64,000 bases of DNA. Source: Channallabes apus (taxonomy: Eukaryota > Chordata > Actinopteri > Siluriformes > Clariidae). The position numbers and the translations under genes were made by a program. How positions within the stretch are numbered: position 1 is the first letter of the stretch; each line of letters starts with the position of its first letter. Of the stretch, positions 52,630 to 63,417 are shown one piece after another. The stretch lies in NCBI GenBank assembly GCA_030522415.1, contig CM060124.1, forward strand, positions 31,361,254 to 31,425,253, written 5' to 3'. The notes beneath the pieces are model-generated. The model searched no databases. It was not told the origin of the DNA and worked only from the letters and a program-made list of their open reading frames with translations.

Positions 52630-53245
52630 GGTGCCACCCCCAATCTTGACCCCAACCAATCATTTTAACCGTAACCCTTAGGGTGACCATCGATTGGGAT
52701 GGATTGTCCTAATCATATGTTTGACCCTAGACCCCTACAGGTTTAATGGCTCTCTTCCTCTGATCATTCTAACCCCTACCCCTTGTTTCTTTAAAATTTT
52801 TACATTTTACTTACCATAACTCTGCTCTCTTTTGAAATAAAAATATATTACAGTTTTTTTTTTTAAAAGAAGTTTTTTTTTTTAGGACAGGACCAACAGA
52901 GGTGAAAAATGATGCCAGAGCAACATAAGCCCAATTTCAGGGAACACTTAATTCTAAACATGACCGTTACTTCAAACCCTAACTATTAGAACCCTATTAG
53001 CTTTCAATATAACTTCCAAAAACCCTAAGTCTAAACATCTAAATGCAAGTCTAACCCTAAATTAATTTGACCTTGAACTTTTAACTTTAGGTTCCAGGTC
53101 TGCAGGGACCCGAATCTTCCCAACCTAACCCCAAACCTATCCTAACCCCAAAGTTCCTTGACTTGGACCCTGTCCCGGGACCGTTACCCTTTTTATCTTT
53201 AACCTACCCCCTTTTCCCCAACCCTTATCTTACTCGGTGCCCATG
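52630..53245. repeat. Degenerate CTAACCC-like region, right part
   Basis: Repeated 'taaccctta', 'ctaacccc', 'aaccctaa' and 'cctaaccccaaa' words in otherwise ordinary DNA; a counterpart of 47960-48223. Confidence 0.6.
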
Positions 53246-53258
53246 TTTGACCATCAAG

Positions 53259-53744
53259 CAGTGGTGTCAAAAGTATTCACATTCATTACTTGAGTAGAAG
53301 TATAGATACTAGGGTTTAAAATGACTTGAAGTATCAACTCAAGATTTTTACTCAAGTAAACGTGTAAAAATACTGGTTTCAAAACTTCTTAAAGTATAAA
53401 AGTAAAAGTAGCGTTAGGGGGGTGGGAAGCATTAAGGATAAAAGCTTAGGCTTATATACTGCTCGGGCCTATATACTGCTGTACACTAACACCTCATAAA
53501 AAAAAAAAGAAAATGTGGTGTTTTTATTTTTTGTTTGTTTTTTGAATGACAAGCTGAAATACTGTAAAATAGGAGTAACAATGCTATTTTTTAAATCTAA
53601 GTAGTAGAAAGTACAGATAATTGCGTGAAGGAGTAGAAGTAAAAAGTTGGCTGAAAAATAATTACTGCAGTAAAGTATAGCTACCCAAAATTTCTACTTA
53701 AGTAAGGTAACGAAGTATTTGTACTTCGTTACTTGACACCTCTG
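53259..53744. mobile_element. hAT-type MITE, second member
   Basis: Left end CAGTGGTGTCAAAAGTATTC; right end reverse-complements to CAGAGGTGTCAAGTAACGAA. The 8-bp duplication is ccatcaag (53251-53258) and ccttcaag (53745-53752), one mismatch. Same family as 16745-17154, with a different interior. Confidence 0.87.
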
Positions 53745-53759
53745 CCTTCAAGCCACGGG

Positions 53760-54010
53760 CATTTACTCTAACTTTATATAGAGAAACTTTACACCAGCCT
53801 GGTCCAAAACACGATTGTTAGCCTTCGTCGTATAATGGTGGAACTTTAACTAGAACTGACCCCGAATCTCAGGCCCTGATTTTAATTTTAAACTTTAAGC
53901 GGGTGTCTCGGCTCATGGAGGGTCTTCACAACAGCTTATCTCAAAGTGAAAGTCAAAGTTTAGTTTCTAAACTCTAAAAAGGCAACACTGGTCGACCATC
54001 ATAGTGGAGG
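53760..54010. other. Short intergenic stretch
   Basis: No feature recognised. Confidence 0.5.
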
Positions 54011-54017
54011 AGGCTAT

Positions 54018-54748
54018 AATTCAATTCAATTCAATTCAATTCAATTCAATTTTATTTATATAGCGCTTTTAACAATGGTCATTGTCTCAAAGCAGCTTCA
54101 CATAAAAATTAAAAAGATTTTGTTAGAAAAGAAAATATTTGGAAGTGTGTATGTGTGAGAAAAATGTGTATAGGTAATAATGAGATGAATGAATGATTAA
54201 TAAAATGTCTCTGATGAGCAAGCCAAGGGTGATGGCGACGGTGGCAAGGAAAAACTCCCTGAGATGGCATTAGGAAGAAACCTTGAGAGGAACCAGACTC
54301 AACAGGGAACCCATCCTCATTTGGGAGATAACAGATAGAGATGATAACATCATGTGTGTTGTGCAGGTGAAAGTGCAATATGACAGAAAATCATTTAAAT
54401 TAACATGAAGACCCACTCAGCATAGGGATGAGCCAGTGGACAGATGAGGTGCAGAGGGCAGATGAGGTCTGGATCACTGGATGCACAGGAGCAGCATGTG
54501 TAGCTCCAACCATCATGAAGCAGAATCCAGCTGGAGCTGGTCCTTCTCTGTCTCTGGATGCCTCAGGAACCTCGCAGGGTTGGCCTTTGTCTACTGAAGC
54601 TCGCACAATCTCCTGATGCCTCGGCATGGGTAGAAGGATACAGAACAGATAGGGAGAATTAGCGTAGTTGCCATTCAGTATACGTGTACTAGAGTATGAG
54701 GTTATGGGATGAGTTACGTGAATGCCAGATTAAAAAGATGCGTATTGA
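54018..54748 (-). mobile_element. L2-type LINE, 3' half (part 1 of a split copy)
   Basis: On the minus strand it continues the C-terminal coding end ('cgcatctttttaatctggca'), then the 3' UTR, ending 'aaagcgctatataaataaaa' and an (ATTGA)n tail (54018-54048, plus strand ATTCA). It resumes at 56971 after an insertion of 2222 bp. The plus-strand copy at 4630-5440 covers the same region. Confidence 0.85.
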
Positions 54749-55392
54749 TGTGAGGGTTGCCCACTAGAGGGCAGTGTTTTTTAGTTTGTAGTTTTTGTTC
54801 CTAGACTTTCATAGTTTCCCAGAAGCCTCCTCGGTCAGGTGACGTGGATGCTCACCTGAACTGAGGAGGCTCATTAGCATTGTTATAAATACCTGTTTGT
54901 TCTGGGAAACTGGGACGAGCATTAATTTCTGTTATGTGGGTTTTGTTTTAGTTTGGTTTGATTATAGTTGGCATTTAGTTTCTGGAGCTCTTTAAGTTTG
55001 TATTTGCTTTGATTTAGTTTATGTCTCTGTGTCTCCTAGCAGGATTACCCTCTAGGAGAATTAGCCTTTTGTGTTTACCCTTTTGTGTAAGTAACCCCCA
55101 TTGCATGTTTAGCTAGTAGTCTGTTTAAATACTAATGAGGGTGATACTAACATGTTTAGATCTTAGTCTGTCTAGTCTTTGAGTCTGTCTAGTCTCCTTG
55201 TCTGCTTAGCTCTTAGTCTGTTTAGGTACTAACATCTTTAGCCACTAACCTTTAGAGTTCTTAGTCTGTTTCATACCTAGTCTGCTGTGTACCTTGTCTG
55301 TTCATTCCCTTGGGTCTCAGGCTACTGGCCTGTGTAGCCATTAGTCTGATTAGCTATGAGCTACAGTAGCTTAGCAGCTAATTTGCAGAACA

Positions 55393-56639
55393 GGGGGGTG
55401 TTCTTCGTACGTCGCTAACTCAGTTAGCTGAATTTGATTGTTGTGGATTTGTCCTGATCTTGGATTATTTCGTTCTTCGATGCTCATCCCGCATTTGCTG
55501 TCATAGCAACATGTACGTAAGCTTGAACCTGCTCTGTAGCAGCTTTATTTGGTAACAGTTCACCCACACACTGCTGTGCTGACATTCCACACTGCACACT
55601 GCACTTTAGTCTGGACTGTAAGCATCACTTGCACTAACATCTTTATCCTGCTCAGATACACATTTTATTATTATGTTTACATTTGCACCCCTTTTTTTTT
55701 TTTTTTAAATTTCTATTTCTATTTATAGATTATTTCTTTTGTTTCTTGTTATTTGCACAAAGTAGGAGCGGTTCAGGATACATTTCACTGCGTGTTGTAC
55801 TTGTATAACTATGCATGTGACAAATAAAGAATCTTGAATCTTGAATCTTGAATTTCATGTAAACAGGATTAAGGCTGCGCTCCTGCCGCGTTATGATTGG
55901 TTGAAATGGTGAGGTCACATCTGATTGGTTAAAGAGCGCTGACGTGGACTGACTCACGTGGGGAAAGAAAAGTATCTTGCATATATATATATATAATTGA
56001 TATCAAATATTATATTAGAACATAAATTCATAGTTTTTTTTATTATTATAATAAACTCTAGGCACGAGACAGCCCTCAAGACCATTAATTCAAATTCTTG
56101 TATAATGTTTATTTTGTAACACATTTATTTTTCAGGAGTTCGTCATGAATATGCAAATATATATAAGTATACATGTTTTTGAAGAAAAATTCATGTTTCT
56201 ATTTTCCATATACAACATTTATTTTCATATTTCTTTATTTTATTGTCTCATGGAATTTGTAAAACATATGCACATATTATGTTCTAATATAATATTTGAT
56301 AGCGATTATGTGTGTGTGAGGAGGGGGAATCCATGGCAGGGAAGCATTTCAGCGCATAACAGGTGTTACAAAAAAAATTGAGCTTGTTCTTTTGTCATTT
56401 CGTCAACCAATCAAAGGGCTTGTGATCAGTGTTTCTACTGTCGATGCATATCGCCTTTTAAACCAACGCACGAACGCGCAATAATCCTAGACAACTCAAT
56501 CCGGCCAAACTAATCATCAACAACAGGTGTGCTCGAAGAACTACTGTAACTTACCCAGAGCATAATTAGCACAATGATCTCATCTTAGATGTGTCAATTC
56601 ATCCCGGATGTTTCAAGCGACGTACGAAGAACACCCCCC
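55393..56639. mobile_element. DNA transposon (MITE) nested in the LTR
   Basis: Perfect inverted ends: GGGGGGTGTTCTTCGTACGT at 55393 and its reverse complement ending at 56639, extending through CGCT. The G run hides the exact target duplication. A perfect 24-bp inverted repeat lies inside (56001-56024 and 56278-56301). No transposase is encoded. A PIF/Harbinger or ISL2EU-like origin is possible but unproven. Confidence 0.8.
55600..55855 (+). mobile_element. LINE 3' end inside the MITE
   Basis: Ends with 'gacaaataaagaatcttgaa' and repeated 'tcttgaa' units, preceded by 'ggatacatttcactgcgtg', the 3' tail style of a CR1/Rex-type LINE. The 5' limit is uncertain. Confidence 0.65.
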
Positions 56640-56970
56640 AGGTGGTAGACCTAGCCAAGCCTGTCTTGTGTTTGTTTATCCCTTGCATGTATAGTCCCTT
56701 GTGTTTAGTCCTCTAGGCTGTTTAATATGTCTTGTCTCATCTAGTTTGTATCCCCATGTCTGTACTGTAGTAGATCGTGTAATCCCGAGTCTGTGTTTGT
56801 ATTTTGAGTTCTCGTTTGATGGCATGCTCCATGTTTTTAGCCAACTTCCTTAGTTCATGTTTTGTTCATGTTTGGATTTTATTATTAAAGACTTTCTGTT
56901 TCACTGCATCCCCTCTGCATCTATGCCTCAACACCAAGCCCACAGTCCAACATCATAACAGAACGTGACA

Positions 56971-57240
56971 ATTGAGTCTACTTTTGAACTGGGAAAACGT
57001 GTCTGCTCCCCGAACACTGTCTGGAAGGCAATTCCAAAGCTTTGGAGCTAAATATGAAAAAGCCCCGCCCCCTTTTGTAGATTTTGAAATTCTGGGAACT
57101 ACCAGAAGTCCGCAGTTTTGTGATCTTAAAGCACGTGGTGGATTGTAGTGTATCAGAAGACTGGTTAGGTATGTGGGAGCTAAACCATTTAAGGCCTTGT
57201 ATGTAAGTAACACTATTTTGTAATTTATTCTAGACTGATA
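56971..57240 (-). pseudogene. L2-type LINE coding fragment (part 2 of the split copy)
   Basis: The minus-strand frame reads QSRINYKIVLLTYKALNGLA, PTYLTSLLIHYNPPRALRSQ, GLLVVPRISKSTKGGGAFSY and APKLWNCLPDSVRGADTFSQ, then FKSRLN, where the inserted LTR cuts it. Joined conceptually to 54748, the coding trail is continuous. 5' truncation is at about 57240. Confidence 0.85.
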
Positions 57241-57244
57241 ATGA

Positions 57245-57939
57245 GGCCTGAGTGGCTGACCCGTGCACAACGTGGGTTCTGGGTTTTTACCCTAATCTAA
57301 CCCTAGCCGGAACCCTCCGCCCCACCAAACACTAACCTTCTCCCGACCCATCTTCTCCTCCATCCCCTGACATGAGCTCGTTCCCTGAGAAAGGTGCGTT
57401 AACTGTACATGTAAATATGAAATGTTCACTCTCTCCTGTACAGTTTATATTTATATTTAGTGCTGTATTATTTTTGTATAATTAAGACTTTTTCATTTTT
57501 GTTTTATATTTTATGATATAAACAAAATAAGTGATGGGGAGCGGAGTTTTATTCCTATGGAAAAAACTGAATCGGTGTACGACCACGAGCAGAGGGTCAC
57601 GAACTTTGGAACAAATTATGTTCATAAACTGAGTTTCCACTGTATACTGCAGTCACATTTATAGTCAAAAGAAAATCAATGCAAAACACATGTAGTTTGA
57701 TTAGGATTAAATGAAGGATCTGTGTTGAGAGTTCAGGATGGTGTCGGAGTGAACATTTGACGTATTTAACAATCTGATAAAAACTGGTTTTCAGTTTTTC
57801 AGTCTGAGCTTCTTACACTTCTTACAAATGCAATAATTTGAATATTTTATCCTATTAAGTTGATATTATTCTAGCAAAAGTGAATAATATCATCTAATGT
57901 TTATAATGTTTAAAATGCTGATTAGTCACATGCTCTCTT

Positions 57940-57940
<1 letters not shown>
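57245..57940. other. Intergenic stretch
   Basis: A short CTAACCC-like patch occurs at 57286-57335. The remainder is A/T-rich with no supported gene. Confidence 0.45.
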
Positions 57941-57942
<2 letters not shown>

Positions 57943-57977
<35 letters not shown>

Positions 57978-58052
57978 ATGACTTCCTGTTCTAGTCATCA
58001 CATCCAGCTTCATGTAGGTTTCAGTACACACACACACACACACACACACACT
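57943..58052. repeat. Paired (GT)n and (CA)n tracts
   Basis: GT array at 57943-57976 and CA array at 58026-58051, separated by about 50 bp: an imperfect inverted pair that could form a hairpin directly before the leader exon. Confidence 0.9.
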
Positions 58053-58061
58053 GAAGAAGAG

Positions 58062-58687
58062 ATGAAGATGCTGCACTTGGCTCTGATTCTGCTCACGCTG
58101 TCCGGTATGAAACATCATCTCACTCTTACACAGAATTATTGTTGTTATTGTGTTTTAATTGTTTGCTGATTGATGTTATAGTTACTATAACATCACACAC
58201 ACACACACACACACACACACGTGTTAATCCTGTCATACGCTGTTGCTGTAACTATATATTCAGAACTGGAACTCAAGTCCAACTCTTTTATTTTTGTTTC
58301 ATTCTAAAGACATTTGGGTTTTAGATCAAAAGATTAACCTAAGGTGAGTAGAGTATAACTGTCTTATAAAATATAATGGTTTCAGTGTATTACAGTGTAC
58401 TGTACTGAACAGTGATGATGATTGTTATTATTAATACCTGTTACAATAACCCTGAGACCTGAAAGAAAACAGAAAGGGGGTTTTGGTTGAACAACACTAT
58501 TATAACTGAAACTTGGAAAAAATTCATAATAGATGAAAAAAGTCTCTCTTATGAAAATAAATAAAATATAAAAAAAGCAAGATCTAAAAAGTAATCTCTT
58601 GCAGGACCTTTTTGCTTGACCTTTTATAGCATCGTCTCCTAAAGGACAGGTTATGATGAAGAAATGTGAAGATGTGGAGATTTTCAG
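58062..58687 (+). CDS. Possible secreted/receptor gene: leader exon plus second exon
   Basis: ATG at 58062 encodes MKMLHLALILLTLS, a typical signal peptide core, and stops at a phase-1 donor, TCCG|GTATGA (58104/58105), the usual leader-exon arrangement of fish immunoglobulin-type and other secreted genes. A candidate next exon, 58630-58687 (acceptor ttttatag, donor TTCAG|GTATAG), continues in frame as ASSPKGQVMMKKCEDVEIF. A mini-exon at 58323-58341 would break the frame. No further domain was found before the decayed region at 59 kb, so this may be a truncated or dead gene. Family unknown. Confidence 0.35.
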
Positions 58688-59049
58688 GTATAGTCTTTAG
58701 TACTGAGATGTTATAAAATAATAAATATTTTATTTACAAAAAAGTTTAATAAAATTCAGCTGAAATGTATTTAATATGTAACGTGTTAGTGGAAACAGAC
58801 TGTGGATTAACCAGACTGATAGTAAATCATAATGTCGTCATGGTCTGGCACGGTGAGGGCAAATAAAAGAAAAACTTGTTTCTTCTGTGGAAACGAAGAA
58901 ACATGTGTAACTGAAACCACAGAAACCTCGCGTGGGTGCCACAGTCGTGCTATACAGTACATCAAACAGGCGAGGCCACAACACAATACTGAGAAGTCCA
59001 AACACACTGTAAAAGAAAAAAACTGTTATATAAAATAATTCAAAAGTAA

Positions 59050-59216
59050 TTTTAGCATACAATTTATGTTGGCTGCCGTAGCATTGTAGCTAAGCTAAGG
59101 CTAGGCGTACGATAAGCTTATAATTCTAATATGTTTTTCAACTATAATTTTCTTGTGCGTCACTTACAGTAGCCTCAACAGTGTGTAGATTAATGCCATA
59201 TATCCTGTACAAACAC

Positions 59217-59247
<31 letters not shown>

Positions 59248-59400
59248 ACAATAGCCATACTTGTATACTTTTAAAATCCTAATTACTTGTTCAGTGATTG
59301 TTGTGTTTGATGTTGAATATTGACGTTTTTAGCCATTAGCTGCTGAGAGTTTATATCCCCTTATCTTTGGTTTAATTCTCCAGTTATTGGTTATATTGGT
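59050..59400 (+). pseudogene. Decayed small-gene copy, exon 1/intron 1 region
   Basis: 'caatttatgttggct' resembles the start of gene copy 1 ('acaattatgttgaat') but reaches a stop after 7 codons. The following 'taattacttgttcagtgatt', 'gttgaatattgac' and 'agccattagct' match intron 1 of copy 1 and the 16.2-kb remnant. A poly-C/CA tract interrupts at 59214-59250. Confidence 0.45.
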
Positions 59401-59409
59401 AGACTTTGA

Positions 59410-59500
59410 CAGACTTATTAAGAGGACCAGGTCAGCCCTGGGACGTCCCCTTGAGCCAGTGCAGGCGGTGCACATCACACCCCCAAAAAACTTCCCCAGC
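59410..59500 (+). mobile_element. LINE C-terminal scrap
   Basis: Translates to RLIKRTRSALGRPLEPVQAV, similar to the C-terminal region of CR1/L2-type LINE proteins. It occupies the place where exon 2 of the decayed gene would be expected. Confidence 0.4.
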
Positions 59501-59546
59501 AGTGTGTGACTGAAGGTACATCATTAGTAGACCAGTATATACTGTA

Positions 59547-60790
59547 CAGTGGTGTGAAAAACTATTTGCCCCCTTCCTGATTTCTTATTCTTTTGCATGT
59601 TTGTCACACTTAAATGTTTCTGATCATCAAACACATTTAACTATTAGTCAAAGATAACACAAGTAAACACAAAATGCAGGTTTTAAATGCGGGGTTTTAT
59701 TATTTAGGGAGAAAAAAAATCCAAACCTACATGGCCCTGTGTGAAAAAGTAATTGCCCCCTGAACCTAATAACTGGTTGAGCCACCCTTAGCAGCAATAA
59801 CTGCAATCAAGCGTTTGTGATAACTTGCAACGAGTCTTTTACAGCGCTCTGGAGGAATTTTGGCCCACTCATCTTTGCAGAATTGCTGTAATTCAGCTTT
59901 ATTTGAGGGTTTTCTAGCATGAACCACCTTTTTAAGGTCATGCCACAACATCTCAATAGGATTCAGGTCAGGACTTTGACTAGGCCACTCCAAAGTCTTC
60001 ATTTTGTTTTTCTTCAGCCATTCAGAGGTGGATTTGCTGCTGTGTTTTGGGTCATTGTCCTGCTGCAGCACCCAAGATCGCTTCAGCTTGAATTGACGAA
60101 CAGATGGCCGGACATTCTCCTTCAGGATTTTTTGGTAGACAGTAGAATTCATGGTTCCATCTATCACAGCAAGCCTACCAGGTCCTGAAGCAGCAAAACA
60201 ACCCCAGACCATCACACTACCACCACCATATTTTACTGTTGGTATGATGTTCTTTTTCTGAAATGCTGTGTTACTTTTACGCCAGATGTAACGGGACACG
60301 CACCTTCCAAAAAGTTAACTTTTTGTCTCGTCGGTCCACAAGGTATTTTCCCAAAAGTCTTGGCAATCATTGAGATGTTTTTTAGCAAAATTGAGACGAG
60401 CCTTAATGTTCTTTTTGCTTAAAAGTGGTTTGCGCCTTGGAAATCTGCCATGCAGGCCGTTTTTGCCCCGTCTCTTTCTTATGGTGGAGTCGTGAACACT
60501 GACCTTAATTGAGGCAAGTGAGGCCTGCAGTTCTTTAGATGTTGTCCTGGGGTCTTTTGTGGCCTCTCGGATGAGTTGTCTCTGCGCTCTTGAGGTAATT
60601 TTGGTCGGCCGGCCACTCCTGGGAAGGTTCACCACTGTTCCATGTTTTTGCCATTTGTGGATAATGGCTCTCACTGTGGTTCGCTGGAGTCCCAAAGCTT
60701 TAGAAATGGCTTTATAACCTTTACCAGACTGATAGATCTCAATTACTTTTGTTCTCATTTGTTCCTGAATTTCTTTGGATCTTCGAGGTT
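59547..60790 (-). mobile_element. Tc1-type transposon, one terminus missing
   Basis: The left end (plus strand) CAGTGGTGTGAAAAACTATT, preceded by TA, is the transposon's 3' terminus. The opposite inverted repeat should follow the start of the transposase near 60790 but is absent: homology stops at 'ctttggatcttcgaggttag'. The element is therefore truncated and cannot move by itself. Confidence 0.88.
59766..60758 (-). pseudogene. Tc1 transposase with a single in-frame stop
   Basis: Residues 1-147 (from 60758): paired-like helix-turn-helix DNA-binding region (AISKALGLQRTTVRAIIHKW), the GRP linker (PRSGRPTK) and the start of the catalytic domain (WTDETK, first Asp). A TAA at 60315-60317 interrupts; the same frame continues LFGRCVSRYIWRKSNTAFQK, YGGGSVMVWGCF, VLQQDNDPKHSS (second Asp) and SQSPDLNPIEMLW (Glu; DD34E), ending GGSTSY at 59766. 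About 330 codons, near full length. Apart from the stop I saw no other break. The product would be a cut-and-paste transposase. Confidence 0.88.
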
Positions 60791-60835
60791 AGTCTAATGT
60801 TCACTATAAATAAATAAAAAAATCTCAGACAGAAA

Positions 60836-60901
60836 TTTTGGAAATAGAATGTATAACAGAATGCACGTTCTGCTCTGACTACGGACGACTTGGGCTCCCA
60901 T

Positions 60902-60903
<2 letters not shown>
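60836..60903 (+). pseudogene. Decayed exon 3 of the small gene family
   Basis: Reads EIECITECTFCSDYGRLGLP, aligning with the C-terminal ESVHLQSSVRPFYSDHDTYD of copy 2 ('gttctgctctgactacgga' against 'gttctactctgaccacgat'). The stop is lost and the frame runs into the CA array. The Tc1 element lies immediately upstream. Confidence 0.5.

Positions 60904-60975
<72 letters not shown>
60904..60975. repeat. (CA)n microsatellite
   Basis: About 35 perfect CA units, the longest in the window. Confidence 0.97.
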
Positions 60976-60976
<1 letters not shown>

Positions 60977-61004
60977 CGTCTGAATTGAAGAAGGAGGAAA
61001 GCAG

Positions 61005-61320
61005 CTTGTCGCGGCTTTGGGTGAAACTGTAGGGTTTCAGGGAAACCACACAAAGCTGATATAAAGGCTTGTTTTTGAGATTACAGTCCTCGCGGCGCTG
61101 GCCACATTTTTTAGAAGATGTATATCGGAGATGGCGCGAATGGAATGTAGATGTGAAATGAAAATGCAGATGCAGTTGTGTTCCACTGAAATCATGTTTT
61201 GAATGTATTGAGAGATTTTTTATAAGATTTTTGTTTGTTGTGTATCGCTTTTATTTTTATACTTTAAAATATCTTTTGATGTTTAAAAGTACAGAATGTA
61301 GAAGGAATGTCTTTTTCAGA
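61005..61320 (+). pseudogene. 3' flank of the decayed gene copy
   Basis: 'gaaaccacacaaagctgata', 'gcgcgaatggaatg', 'cagatgcagttgtgttcca' and 'agatttttgtttgtt' parallel 14880-15040 after gene copy 1, confirming that a complete unit once lay here. Confidence 0.6.
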
Positions 61321-61329
61321 AGATGGATA

Positions 61330-61621
61330 TCTGAGACTATGATGGAATGAAGGAGGTGCTGTGACTGGACCAGTCAATGTTCAATGTTTTTTGGTTTAGT
61401 GATTTATTTTCTACATTCTGGTTCCGCAGGCGAGCCTACTGTACCTATTGTGAGCATTCCAAAACTGAAGTTGTCAAAGAAGAAACACAATTTATTTTAA
61501 ATATGTATTTTTATATTTACCATTTATTCTAATCAGTGTGCATATATACCAATCAGCCATAACATTAAAACCACCTGCCTGGTATTGTGTAGATCCATTT
61601 TAGGCCAGCTGACACGTTGAA

Positions 61622-61663
<42 letters not shown>

Positions 61664-62380
61664 TCTTGTATTCAATCATCAAGTCTTTGTAAGTTTCCAT
61701 ACGCCTTGCTGTTCGAAGACATTTTGATTAAAGACAGAGACTTCTGAAGTAGTAGGGAAACTAAGGAAGATTTCTGGATTGAAATAAAGTGTTACTATGA
61801 CTTGTTGATTGAAGAAGAAGCACTTATACAGTAGATTGAAATGAAAGAGTTACAAGGATGTGTTGGTTGATACAGAAGACTTTCAAAGACACTGTCAACA
61901 ATGAAAAAGTCCATGTAATTCTTTCTAGGTCTTTCTAAGTCTTTTTCTTCAATTAATAACTCTTTCTAACTCTTTGTTTTCTCACTGCACATGTGATTTA
62001 GTTTGGATGTTGAAGTAAGAGTTGTGTGTCGTGTGATCAGCTGATCTAGAACAGGTTAGATTTCCTCATCACACGTCTGATTTAGTCTGTCAGTGTGAGG
62101 TGCAGACGAGGTAATGTAGTCCGCTTTGGGACTCAGTATGAAAGCTGAGGACGTTCCTCATCCAATCAGAGCCTGTGATGTCCTACAGACAGGGACAGGA
62201 CAACCATCGCACCTGAACAGCCTTCTAGCTTTGTTTTCAGCGTTGATGCTGTGCTGGGTGTGAATACTCTACATACTTCTGTGTAAACGTCATAATGTTC
62301 TTTAGATCTCTTTGGGCTTTTACTTTATGGAACATTTTTTCTTGACTGATAAACGTCCTGCTAGATGTGCAAGATTCATC
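61330..62380. other. Intergenic stretch with a (CA)n tract
   Basis: CA microsatellite at 61626-61662; otherwise A/T-rich DNA rich in 'aagtcttt' words (61680-61990). No gene was recognised. Confidence 0.5.
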
Positions 62381-62384
62381 ATAG

Positions 62385-63225
62385 TTATTTAAAACATCCT
62401 GAAAGCTTTCATTCTCACTCAGTCTTTAATGGTACAGTGAGGATGTACGTACCAGGGGCTTTCGAAAGGGGTTTTGTTCTTTTTATTTTTTACAAATGTG
62501 TTCTTTTCCTGTTTTGGCCTGGTTTGAGGAGACACTGGAAAACTTGGAGAGCTTTTTTCTTTTTGATGCTTCGTTACCGAATGACTTTGTGGAATAAGGA
62601 TGCTCCTTTACTTTTGTGTTTCTGAGGCATTTCAACAAAAAATCTCAGGAAATGCCTCAGAAATGATGCCTATTCAGCGATCAGCCGTGACATCATGATG
62701 CAAAACAATATGCCCAGTAGTGTGTGGGTTCCTCTTGTACCACCGGGGCAGCACTGGCCCCTCAGGGTGTGGCTCTGCAGGGCCTCTGGGGGTCCGCAGG
62801 GGGGTCTGATGCCTTTCTATCGCTTTTCCGTTGGATTGGACAGGGACGGACTGGCCTTTGGTCCCCCTGGGCATGTGTGAGCCTTTGGAACCCAACATCC
62901 TGTCACCCGTCTACAGGTTTATATTTAATGTTATGTTTGGTTAAGGTTTTATTCCTGATCGGTGTACAGTTATCAATATGTTTATTTCATGGTTTCTATA
63001 TATGATCGGTCATGTCCAGTGAAAATCACTCGATTTATTTTGTCATAGTTTGTAAAAAAAAAAAAAAAAATCATTACTTTAAACATAAGTACAAAACAGA
63101 GACATACAGACATAAAGCTTATACAGATAACGAGACGAACTTTGGATGTTGGATACCTTTTTAAAATCTCAGCCACTCCATGAACACAACATGAGGACGA
63201 GTTCTCTCAGGTAAATTCATCTATT
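62385..63225 (+). repeat. Duplicated block B' upstream of gene copy 3
   Basis: Partner of 24700-25245; same phrases in the same order, with an extra G/C-rich piece (62725-62880) not found in block B. The conserved peptide LDTFLKSQP--EHNM-TSS-R with its GTAAAT donor ends at 63210. Confidence 0.65.
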
Positions 63226-63417
63226 TATTGAATTCAATTAATTTAAAATTAAAATCTTTTAGTTACAATTATTAAGACTTTAATGTCATCTTTAAATGGA
63301 GAACATGTGACCGGAACTGTTACGTAACAACAAACGCAAGTCTGACGATCAGGACGTGTTTAGAGCTTCATTCGCCATTTCATAGTCTTTCTTATTGTTT
63401 TCAAACATTAAAATACT

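Larger units (their letters stand above)
54749..56970. mobile_element. Solo-LTR-like insertion in the LINE
   Basis: Begins TGTGAGGGTTGCCC, ends AGAACGTGACA (TG/CA termini), and is flanked by a 5-bp direct duplication ATTGA (54744-54748, 56971-56975). Without the MITE at 55393-56639 the unit is about 975 bp. It carries a TATA-like 'ttataaata' (54883) and 'attattaaag' near the end, as expected of an LTR; no internal retroelement genes are present. Most likely a solo LTR read on the plus strand. The stretch 55080-55390 repeats short 'cttagtctgttta' words. Confidence 0.8.

Noticed and set aside
52630..53245. True telomere
   Set aside because: Only scattered, degenerate CTAACCC-like words; no perfect hexamer array, and sequence continues normally on both sides.
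60838..61032. Frame with long Thr-His run, and similar frames at 1353, 6706, 11727, 57897
   Set aside because: CA/GT microsatellite readings. Only the first 22 codons at 60838 have homology, treated as a decayed exon.
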